A stretch of 64,000 bases of DNA from Gallionella sp. Its GTDB lineage: Bacteria > Pseudomonadota > Gammaproteobacteria > Burkholderiales > Gallionellaceae. The position numbers were made by a program, and so were the translations under genes. The stretch is from the NCBI GenBank assembly GCA_030652475.1, contig JAUSAO010000114.1, positions 1 through 64,000 of the forward strand. Reading direction: 5' to 3'. The notes below the pieces were generated by a model, which was given only the letters and a program-made list of their open reading frames with translations, made no database searches and was not told the origin of the DNA. Within the stretch, counting starts at the first letter, position 1, and each line of letters begins with the position of its first letter. Shown one piece after another: positions 39,576 through 46,595 of this stretch.

Positions 39576-40520
39576 GTGAATGCCTCACCCGAAATCACAC
39601 GCGACTTGCTCGCCCGGGCGGTCGATCAATCCCACGACGGCATCACTATCGCCGATGCGCGAAAAAAGGATTTCCCGCTGATTTATGTCAATGCGGGGTT
39701 TGAGCGGTTATCCGGCTACACAGCGGCCGAATTGCTCGGCAAGAGCTGCCGCTTTCTCCAGGGTACAGACACCGTGCAACCCGAGATCGCCGTACTGCGC
39801 GAAGCGCTGCATCAGGGGAAAAGTTGCATCGTCACGCTGCGCAACTACCGCCGTGACGGTACGCTGTTCTGGAACGAACTGAGCATTTCTGCGCTGCGCA
39901 ACGAGCAAGGCGAGCTCACCCACTTCATCGGCATACAGAAAGATGTGACCGAACGCACATTGACAGAGCAACACCTGCGTCAGTCGCATCTGGATCTGCT
40001 GAATCAGCCACACGACAGGCAGACCCATACCGACCCGCTGGTCGGGCTGAGCAACCGCCAGCACTTTGATGAGCAGCTGGATCACATGCTGAAAACCGCA
40101 CAACGCACGCACAGCCTGCTGTCGGTACTGGTGATTGACCTGGATCAGTTTGGACGTTTCAATGCGCGCTATGGGCGTCCGGCGGGAGATACCTGCTTGC
40201 GCATGGTCGGTGAGTGCATCGCCAAGTCGTTTTCACGCACCTCGGACTGTGTCGCGCGCTATGAAAATGATGAGTTTGCCGTCGTATCAATGGGCGACAG
40301 CCCCGGAGGTTTGCAGCAGCATGCAAGCAAATTGCGTGACCAGGTACGCGCCCTGAATATCCCGCATCACGATTCACCGGACGGCGTAGTCACGATTTGC
40401 ATAGGCTGCACCAGCCTGATACCGCAACGCGACACCCGCGCGGCCAGCTTGCTTAAACTGGCCGACAGCGCACTGCAACAAGCCAAACAGCGCGGATACG
40501 ACTACGAGCACATCGTTTAA
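39576..40520 (+). CDS. LOV-type PAS protein with degenerate GGDEF domain
   Basis: The 314-residue protein has an N-terminal PAS domain (about 14-130). It carries the LOV flavin motif GKSCRFLQG at 55-63, where C58 would form the light-induced adduct with FMN. A GGDEF-like domain (about 150-314) has DPLVGLSNRQHFDEQL and an inhibitory-site-like R221-T-S-D224, but the signature is ENDEF at 230-234 instead of GG(D/E)EF. It probably lacks diguanylate cyclase activity and may act as a c-di-GMP or protein-binding module. GTG at 39576 follows AGGAGGGA. Confidence 0.85.
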   Translation: MNASPEITRDLLARAVDQSHDGITIADARKKDFPLIYVNAGFERLSGYTAAELLGKSCRFLQGTDTVQPEIAVLREALHQGKSCIVTLRNYRRDGTLFWNELSISALRNEQGELTHFIGIQKDVTERTLTEQHLRQSHLDLLNQPHDRQTHTDPLVGLSNRQHFDEQLDHMLKTAQRTHSLLSVLVIDLDQFGRFNARYGRPAGDTCLRMVGECIAKSFSRTSDCVARYENDEFAVVSMGDSPGGLQQHASKLRDQVRALNIPHHDSPDGVVTICIGCTSLIPQRDTRAASLLKLADSALQQAKQRGYDYEHIV

Positions 40521-40573
40521 TTATTCGTCCGTGCAGATTATTACGGGAAGCCTGTCCTGCGGACAGCAGCCTG

Positions 40574-41779
40574 TTAATTAAGCGCCGGTTCTGCGCCTTT
40601 GGGAAACAGCACCCACATCTGACCACTTTGCTTCATGCGGCCGGCCTGGGCACCCGCCTGATCGCCAAAACCCCAGAAGAAATCCGCACGCACCGCGCCC
40701 CTGATCGCACCGCCCGTGTCCTGCGCCAGCATCAACCGGTTCAGCGGTTCTGCCGTATTCGGGTAAGTGGTAGACAGAAATACCGGCGCGCCCAGCGGAA
40801 TGGTGCGCGGATCAATCGCGATGCTGTATTGAGTAGTGAGCGGCACACCGAGTGCGCCCAGCGGAGCAGACAAACCTTCGGGCAATTCACGGAAAAACAC
40901 ATAACTGGGATTATGCTCAAGCAGCGCGGTTAACTTGGCAGGATTCTGCTCCGCCCAATGCTTGATACCCTGCATGGAGGCTTGCTCGATTTTGAGCTCG
41001 CCCATTTCGATCAGCTTCTTGCCGATGGAAATATAGGGGTGACCATTCTGATCGGCATAACCGACTTTGACCAGCGCGCCATCCGCCAACTCGATGCGAC
41101 CGGAACCCTGGATTTGCAGAAAAAACAATTCGACCGCATTTTCCACCCAGAATAATTCACGCCCACGCAGCGCGCCTTTACCTTCATCAATTTCGCCACG
41201 ACTGAAATAGGGCAGGATGCGCTTCCCTTCCAGCCGTCCGCGCAAACGCATATCTTTCAGCTGAGGATAAACTTCGCTCAAATCTATCGTCAGCATGTCA
41301 TCCGGCGCGGCGTACAGCGGATATTGGAAGCGCGCTGTCCTGACGCGGCTACCCGACAGACGAGGCTCGTAGTAACCGGTAATCAGCCCCTGCGAAGATC
41401 CATCGGGATTGAACACCTGATAAGGGGTAAACGTTTCCTCGAAGAACAGCCGCAACGCCTCATTGTCCGGCTGAACCAGTTCATGGGCGCGCGCGCAAAT
41501 CGTCTGCCAGCCCGGCTTATTCTTCAATGCGCGGCAGCTTTGCAGAAAAGCCACCCAACTCGGCTGAAAATTCATCTTCTGCCAGTCCGGCAACATTTCC
41601 CACTTACTGACCGCGAACGGTGCCGTGGGAGTGACCACGGGCGTCGGCACAGCCACGGGCGGCACAACGCATGCTGCCGGAGCAGGACAGGTCTGAGGCG
41701 CGGGGCATACCTGAGGGGCGTGTGGTGTGGTGCAGGCAGCCAGAAAAAGCAGCGGCGCCAGTGCGGTTCCGATTCGCAT
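40574..41779 (-). CDS. mltA: Membrane-bound lytic murein transglycosylase A
   Basis: MltA is an outer-membrane lipoprotein that cleaves peptidoglycan glycan strands. The 401-residue product has a lipobox LFLAAC near 11-16 and the MltA core GLITGYYEPRLSGSR. The C-terminal 3D domain DTGGAIRGAVRADFFWG carries the catalytic Asp. After the lipid-bearing Cys comes an odd CPAPQTCPAPAACVVPP run with three extra cysteines and a Pro-rich spacer. ATG 41779 is chosen to give a short signal; a GTG at 41806 is the alternative. Confidence 0.9.
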   Translation of the reverse strand: MRIGTALAPLLFLAACTTPHAPQVCPAPQTCPAPAACVVPPVAVPTPVVTPTAPFAVSKWEMLPDWQKMNFQPSWVAFLQSCRALKNKPGWQTICARAHELVQPDNEALRLFFEETFTPYQVFNPDGSSQGLITGYYEPRLSGSRVRTARFQYPLYAAPDDMLTIDLSEVYPQLKDMRLRGRLEGKRILPYFSRGEIDEGKGALRGRELFWVENAVELFFLQIQGSGRIELADGALVKVGYADQNGHPYISIGKKLIEMGELKIEQASMQGIKHWAEQNPAKLTALLEHNPSYVFFRELPEGLSAPLGALGVPLTTQYSIAIDPRTIPLGAPVFLSTTYPNTAEPLNRLMLAQDTGGAIRGAVRADFFWGFGDQAGAQAGRMKQSGQMWVLFPKGAEPALN

Positions 41780-41792
41780 TCCTGACAAAACC

Positions 41793-42176
41793 TTAATGGA
41801 GGACACGCGGTACGCTCAACACGAATTCCGGAATCTCGACTTCAAAATCCGTCCCCTCCGCGCCCTGCATCTGATAACTGCCGCGCATTGTGCCCACCTG
41901 CGTGGCCAGCACCGTACCGCTGGTATATTCAAAGCTCTGCTTAGGCTGCAACAACGGTTGCTCACCCACCACGCCCTGACCACGCACTTCCTGCACATGG
42001 TTAAACGCATCGGTGATAACCCAGTGACGACTGATGAGTTTGGCAGCCTGCGTGCCGAGATTGGTGATGCTGATGGTGTAGGCGAATACAAAACGATCAG
42101 CCGCTTCGTCAGACTGATCGACCAGGTATTTCACCTGCGTTTGTATGATAAAACCATGCTGTTCATTTTTTTCCAT
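41793..42176 (-). CDS. apaG: ApaG/Co2+-Mg2+ efflux-associated protein
   Basis: This 127-residue single-domain beta-sandwich protein has the family pattern FAYTISITNLGTQAAKLISRHWVITDA and QSFEYTSGTVLATQVGTMRGSYQM. The biochemical role is unsettled. ATG 42176 (MEKNEQ) gives the usual length; two further Met codons lie upstream. It is divergent from ilvA and just upstream of mltA. Confidence 0.92.
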   Translation of the reverse strand: MEKNEQHGFIIQTQVKYLVDQSDEAADRFVFAYTISITNLGTQAAKLISRHWVITDAFNHVQEVRGQGVVGEQPLLQPKQSFEYTSGTVLATQVGTMRGSYQMQGAEGTDFEVEIPEFVLSVPRVLH

Positions 42177-42257
42177 GCGTCGCATTTGAACCGATTTTAC
42201 GCGGTGTCGCAAGAGATAAAGCATGCTTTTATGCTAATCTGCGCAGCTGAAAGGCAA

Positions 42258-43772
42258 ATGAATATGAATAGCTATCTGAAACGCATCCTTAACGCCCGCG
42301 TCTATGACGTGGCGATTGAAACCCCGCTGGAAGTCGCGCCGAATTTATCGGCACGCACCGGCAATACCATCCTGCTCAAACGCGAGGACATGCAGCCGGT
42401 ATTCTCGTTCAAGCTGCGCGGCGCGTACAACAAGATGGCGCAGCTCACGCCGGAGCAGTTGAAGCGCGGCGTCATCGCCGCCTCGGCGGGAAATCACGCG
42501 CAAGGCGTGGCACTGTCCGCGCTCAAGCTCGGCTGCAAGGCTGTTATCGTGATGCCCACCACCACGCCGCAGATCAAAATTCAGGCCGTGTCCGGACGGG
42601 GTGCGAAGGTGGTGCTGTTTGGCGATTCCTACTCCGATGCTTACCAGCATGCGCTTGAACTGGAAAAGCAGAACGGCATGACTTTCGTCCATCCCTACGA
42701 CGATCCTGATGTCATTGCCGGACAGGGGACTATAGGCATGGAGATCTTGCGGCAGCGCAGCCAGCCTATCCATGCCATATTCTGCGCGATAGGCGGGGGT
42801 GGCCTGATTTCCGGTGTCGCCGCGTATGTCAAGGCATTGCGCCCCGAGATCAAAATTATCGGCGTACAACCGGTGGATTCGGACGCCATGTACCGTTCCA
42901 TCAAAACCAAAAAACGCATCACGCTCGACCATGTCGGACTGTTCGCCGACGGCGTGGCCGTCAAGCAAGTCGGTGTCGAAACACTGCGCCTGTGCCGCAA
43001 ACTGGTAGATGAAATTATTTTGGTAGACACCGATGCCGTTTGCGCCGCGCTCAAGGATGTCTTTGAAGATACCCGTTCCGTCCTCGAACCGGCGGGCGCG
43101 CTGTCTATTGCCGGAGCCAAGCTGTATGCGGAACGCGAACAACTCGGCGGCGAGACGCTGGTTGCTGTCACCAGCGGCGCGAACATGAATTTCGACCGCC
43201 TGCGTTTTGTCGCGGAACGCGCCGACATCGGCGAAAAGCGCGAATCCATACTGGCGGTAACCATACCCGAAACGCCCGGCAGTTTCCGCAAGTTCTGCGC
43301 CTTACTGGGAAAGCGCAGCATCACCGAATTCAACTACCGTTTTGCCAACCCAAACACGGCACAAGTCTTTCTCGGCATCCAGGTACGCGATCAGGCGGAA
43401 TCGGTCGAACTGGTAGAGAAATTGCAGAGCCATAATCTGCCCGCGCTGGACTTGAGCGACAACGAAATGGCCAAGCTGCACCTGCGCCATCTGGTGGGCG
43501 GGCATGCCCCCGAAGCGACGGATGAAATCCTGTTCCGCTTCGAGTTCCCGGAACGCCCCGGCGCGCTGATGCAATTCCTCAACAAAATGAACCACAGCTG
43601 GAACATCAGCCTGTTCCACTACCGCAACCACGGCGCGGATTACGGTCGCGTGCTGGTCGGCATGCAGGTGCCGGACCACGACAAACAGGTGTTCACCGAA
43701 TTCCTCGACACGCTGGGCTATCCCTACTACGACGAGACCGACAACCCGGCGTACAAATTATTCCTGGGCTAA
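42258..43772 (+). CDS. ilvA: Biosynthetic threonine dehydratase
   Basis: IlvA makes 2-oxobutanoate from threonine, the first step to isoleucine. The 504-residue protein has the PLP domain with K52 (FSFKLRGAYNKM), SAGNHAQGVALSA near 77-89 and the glycine loop AIGGGGLISG. Two C-terminal ACT-like regulatory domains (LAVTIPETPGSFRKFC and FRFEFPERPGALMQFLNKM) show feedback control by isoleucine and valine. ATG 42258 is chosen; the frame is open far upstream only as a shadow of apaG. Confidence 0.95.
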   Translation: MNMNSYLKRILNARVYDVAIETPLEVAPNLSARTGNTILLKREDMQPVFSFKLRGAYNKMAQLTPEQLKRGVIAASAGNHAQGVALSALKLGCKAVIVMPTTTPQIKIQAVSGRGAKVVLFGDSYSDAYQHALELEKQNGMTFVHPYDDPDVIAGQGTIGMEILRQRSQPIHAIFCAIGGGGLISGVAAYVKALRPEIKIIGVQPVDSDAMYRSIKTKKRITLDHVGLFADGVAVKQVGVETLRLCRKLVDEIILVDTDAVCAALKDVFEDTRSVLEPAGALSIAGAKLYAEREQLGGETLVAVTSGANMNFDRLRFVAERADIGEKRESILAVTIPETPGSFRKFCALLGKRSITEFNYRFANPNTAQVFLGIQVRDQAESVELVEKLQSHNLPALDLSDNEMAKLHLRHLVGGHAPEATDEILFRFEFPERPGALMQFLNKMNHSWNISLFHYRNHGADYGRVLVGMQVPDHDKQVFTEFLDTLGYPYYDETDNPAYKLFLG

Positions 43773-43799
43773 CATTCGCAACTTCCCTAGGAGGTACAA

Positions 43800-44210
43800 A
43801 TGATCTCGAAAAATACCCCGGTCATAGGTGATCCATCCTTTGAGAAATTGAAACAATCCAACGAACATGATGCCGAATACTGGAGCGCTCGCGACTTGCA
43901 ACCGTTGCTGGGCTATTCGCAATGGCGGCGTTTTGAGGATGCCATCAAGCGCGCGATAACCTCTTGTGAACAATCAGAAAATAATTCAGCGCATCACTTT
44001 GCCGATGCCGGCAAACTGATCGTAGGCGGCAAGGAAGTACGCGCTGCCATTGAGCGCATCGGCGGCACGCTCCCTGAGAAAATTGCTCCAGCCGAACACA
44101 TCAAGGAAGTCGAGAAACGCATCAAGAATGCCGTGCCGAAAATGGAACTGGACAAAAAAGATGCGGTCGGCTTGCTGGGCGGCAATCAAAACAAAACCAA
44201 CCACGAATAA
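43800..44210 (+). CDS. DinD-like protein with internal deletion
   Basis: Residues 1-78 match the N-terminus of DinD-type DNA-damage proteins (NEHDAEYWSARDLQPLLGYS, then EDAIKRAI and HHFADAGKLIVGGK). Residues 80-136 match the DinD C-terminus (VRAAIERIGGTLPE then HIKEVEKRI). The roughly 140 central residues of a normal protein of about 275 are missing, with the reading frame kept across the join near 44028-44040. AGGAGG precedes the ATG. The gene sits 3 bases before the type III methyltransferase gene. It may be a functional mini-protein or a decayed gene that remains open. Confidence 0.72.
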   Translation: MISKNTPVIGDPSFEKLKQSNEHDAEYWSARDLQPLLGYSQWRRFEDAIKRAITSCEQSENNSAHHFADAGKLIVGGKEVRAAIERIGGTLPEKIAPAEHIKEVEKRIKNAVPKMELDKKDAVGLLGGNQNKTNHE

Positions 44211-44213
44211 CCC

Positions 44214-46058
44214 ATGCCCACACTCAACTGGATCGGCAAACAAGCCGTCGTCAAACATCACAAGGAAGTGCCGTTCCGCCTGCTGGAACCTGTGGCGGAA
44301 CTATCCTGCCCCTCTCCCCCAACCCCTCTCCCCGGCGGGGAGAGGGTGGCCGACAGGCCGGGAGAGGGAAATGTGACTGAGAATCTCATCGTGCAGGGCG
44401 ACAACCTCGATGCGCTGAAAGCCCTGCTGCCGCGCTATGCCGGGCAGGTGAAGTGCATCTACATCGATCCGCCCTACAACACCGGCAACGAAGGCTGGGT
44501 TTACAACGACAACGTCAACAGCGCGGAAATCAAACGCTGGCTGGGCGAAGTGGTCGGCAAGGAAGGCGAAACGCTGGACAGACACGACCGCTGGCTGTGC
44601 ATGATGTATCCGCGTTTGCTGCTGTTGAAACAGTTTTTGCGCGAGGATGGGTCAATCTGGATTTCCATAGATGACGCAGCAATTACTTTGCTTCGATGTC
44701 TAATGGATGAGATATTCGGAACGGATAAATTTGTTGCGTGCAATGTTTGGCAAAAACGCTACTCGCGTGAAAATCGAGAAGCAATTGGCGATGTTCACGA
44801 GTATGTGCTGGTATATGCAATGAGTCCTGCCAACTTTAAGAAAACACGCCATAAAATTCCAATTGATGAGAAACAGGCCAAAATTTATCGGAATCCCAAC
44901 AGCGATCCTAAGGGGCGTTGGAGATCGGTTCCAATGACTGCACAAGCAGGTCATGCCACATCTGAGCAGTTTTATGAAATTACAACTCCTTCTGGCAAAA
45001 AGTTTCGCCCCTCTCAAGGGAGGTGCTGGGGGTTGGCTCAAAAGACTTTTGAACAACTAAGATCAGAAGGTCGAATCTATTTTGGGAAAAATGGAAGTTC
45101 ACAGCCGAACGTTATTCGATACCTGTCCGAAGTTGAAGGTGTCGTTCCGTGGACATGGTGGCCGCATGACGAGGTTGGCAATACGGATGAATCCACTAAA
45201 GAATTGATGGGTATCTTTGGAGGCGAAACCCGATTTAACACCACTCCGAAGCCTAGTCGCCTAATTCAGCGCATCCTGCAAATCGCCACCGACAAGGATT
45301 CCCTGATCCTCGATTCCTTCGCAGGCAGCGGCACGACCGGTCATGCGGTGTTGAAACAGAACGCCGAGGATGGCGGAAATCGTCGCTTTATTCTGGTGGA
45401 GATGGATGAAAACATCGCGCAAAACGTCACGGCGGAACGGGTGCGGCGGGTCAGTGAGGGTTATAGCAAAGGCGCCCTCTCCCCCAACCAGCCCCCTCGC
45501 GAGCTCTCCCCCGCAAGCGTGGGAGGGGAGAAATTGGTTGAAGGACTAGGTGGCGGATTCCAGTTTTGCACCTTGTCCAAACAACCGCTGTTCACCGCCG
45601 AAGGTCAGATTCGTGACGATGTCACTTTCGCGCAACTGGCGGAATTTGTCTGGTTTATCGAAACCGGAACGGGGTTAAACCTAAGCCATTCATTCGACCG
45701 TCATTCCCGCGCAGGCGGGAATCCAGACAATCAAACCACCGCCCCGCAAGGCGGGGCACAAAATCCAACAGCCCCTTTAATAAACTCACTGGATTCCCGC
45801 CTGCGCGGGAATGACGGCTTCGGTTTGTCGCCGCTGTTAGGCATCCACCAGGGCCGCGCCATTTACCTGCTGTATAACGGCATCCTCAAGGATAAATCGG
45901 TGGCGGGCGGCAATGTGCTGAGCGGCGCGGTGTTGGATATATTGCCCGCTTACGAGGGCGCGAAGGTCATCTACGCGGCGGCCTGCCGTCTGGGTACGGC
46001 GCGACTGCACCGCGAAAACATCGTGTTCAAGCAGACACCTTATGCGTTGGCGGTGTAG
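44214..46058 (+). CDS. Type III restriction-modification DNA methyltransferase (Mod)
   Basis: The 614-residue adenine-N6 methyltransferase has DPPYNTG at 85-91 before the SAM motif FAGSGTTGHA at about 369-378, the beta-class order typical of Mod subunits. The central target-recognition part (about 145-345) is AT-richer than the flanks. Three stretches come from in-frame dispersed repeats: about residues 32-53, 418-441 and 496-535. The last contains a perfect 28-base inverted repeat. It is followed by a toxin-antitoxin pair and then the restriction subunit gene. Confidence 0.88.
   Translation: MPTLNWIGKQAVVKHHKEVPFRLLEPVAELSCPSPPTPLPGGERVADRPGEGNVTENLIVQGDNLDALKALLPRYAGQVKCIYIDPPYNTGNEGWVYNDNVNSAEIKRWLGEVVGKEGETLDRHDRWLCMMYPRLLLLKQFLREDGSIWISIDDAAITLLRCLMDEIFGTDKFVACNVWQKRYSRENREAIGDVHEYVLVYAMSPANFKKTRHKIPIDEKQAKIYRNPNSDPKGRWRSVPMTAQAGHATSEQFYEITTPSGKKFRPSQGRCWGLAQKTFEQLRSEGRIYFGKNGSSQPNVIRYLSEVEGVVPWTWWPHDEVGNTDESTKELMGIFGGETRFNTTPKPSRLIQRILQIATDKDSLILDSFAGSGTTGHAVLKQNAEDGGNRRFILVEMDENIAQNVTAERVRRVSEGYSKGALSPNQPPRELSPASVGGEKLVEGLGGGFQFCTLSKQPLFTAEGQIRDDVTFAQLAEFVWFIETGTGLNLSHSFDRHSRAGGNPDNQTTAPQGGAQNPTAPLINSLDSRLRGNDGFGLSPLLGIHQGRAIYLLYNGILKDKSVAGGNVLSGAVLDILPAYEGAKVIYAAACRLGTARLHRENIVFKQTPYALAV
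44308..44370. repeat. CCCTCTCCC/GGGAGAGGG repeat inside mod
   Basis: CCCTCTCCCCCAACCCCTCT and the following GGGGAGAGGGTGG form an inverted repeat inside the reading frame, coding for a Pro/Gly-rich insert before the first conserved methyltransferase strand. Confidence 0.7.
45699..45816. repeat. Perfect 28-bp inverted repeat element inside mod
   Basis: 45699-45726 (beginning CGTCATTCCCGCGCAGGCGG) and 45789-45816 are exact inverted copies. Between them lie 62 bases that hold another small palindrome (GCCCCGCAAGGCGGGGC). The element is related to the sub-palindromes inside the 18744-18860 element and keeps the mod frame open. Confidence 0.85.
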
Positions 46059-46089
46059 AGTACGAGATAATTTTTATGGGGAGACAGCA

Positions 46090-46296
46090 ATGGGGAAACT
46101 GGAAATTATTAGTATGGCTTTGCAGTTAAAAGCAGCCGAGCGTTATGAAATAGCCGAGCAAATTATGCAAAGTCTGGATAAGCCCGATGCTGAAATTGAT
46201 CGTGTTTGGGCAGAGGAGGCAGTGCGCAGAGTGCAGGCGTGTACCGAGGGGCGCATGGCACTCGTCCCGTTCGATGAGATTTTTGGTAACGAATAA
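46090..46296 (+). CDS. Antitoxin of a ParE/RelE-type module
   Basis: This 68-residue acidic protein has the pattern of the addiction-module component family: an N-terminal helix with LKAAERYEIAEQIMQSLD and a C-terminal AEEAVRRVQACTEGRMALVPFDEIF. Such proteins neutralise the following toxin and autoregulate the pair. The ATG at 46090 is chosen since GGAGACAGC precedes it. The stop overlaps the toxin start by one base (TAATG). Confidence 0.8.
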   Translation: MGKLEIISMALQLKAAERYEIAEQIMQSLDKPDAEIDRVWAEEAVRRVQACTEGRMALVPFDEIFGNE

Positions 46297-46595
46297 TGGG
46301 TATTCATTTTGCGAACGCGGCCAAGGACGAATTGAATGAGGCTTGTGAGTGGTTTCAAACACAGCAACCGGGACTTGGATCACGTTTCAGGAATGAAGTG
46401 CGCAAAGCCACGCTTCAAATTGCCCGGACACCTTTGTTGTTCCCAATTGAATTGGGCGAAGTGCGGCGTTATGTGATGGCTTCATTTTCGTATACTTTGC
46501 GCTATTCCCTGCAAGGTAATGAGGTGTGGATAATGACTGTTTCTCATCAACATCGCCGCCCTGATTACTGGGTAGATCGCATCCCAAACCCATGA
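46296..46595 (+). CDS. ParE/RelE-superfamily toxin
   Basis: The 99-residue basic protein has the RelE/ParE fold pattern: an N-terminal FANAAKDELNEACEWFQTQ helix, central PLLFPIELGEVRRYVMASFSYTLRYSL, and an end YWVDRIPNP. Whether it cleaves mRNA or acts on gyrase cannot be told from sequence. It lies inside the restriction-modification operon, between mod and res, and overlaps the res start by 4 bases. Confidence 0.82.
   Translation: MGIHFANAAKDELNEACEWFQTQQPGLGSRFRNEVRKATLQIARTPLLFPIELGEVRRYVMASFSYTLRYSLQGNEVWIMTVSHQHRRPDYWVDRIPNP

Noticed and set aside
41727-42257. N-terminal extension of ilvA upstream of 42258
   Set aside because: The added residues overlap apaG on the other strand and show no dehydratase similarity; the ATG at 42258 fits the family.
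43785-43797. Possible end of the CTAGGGAA element before the DinD-like gene
   Set aside because: Only nine bases (CTTCCCTAG) match, and they merge with the AGGAGG ribosome binding site; too short to call.
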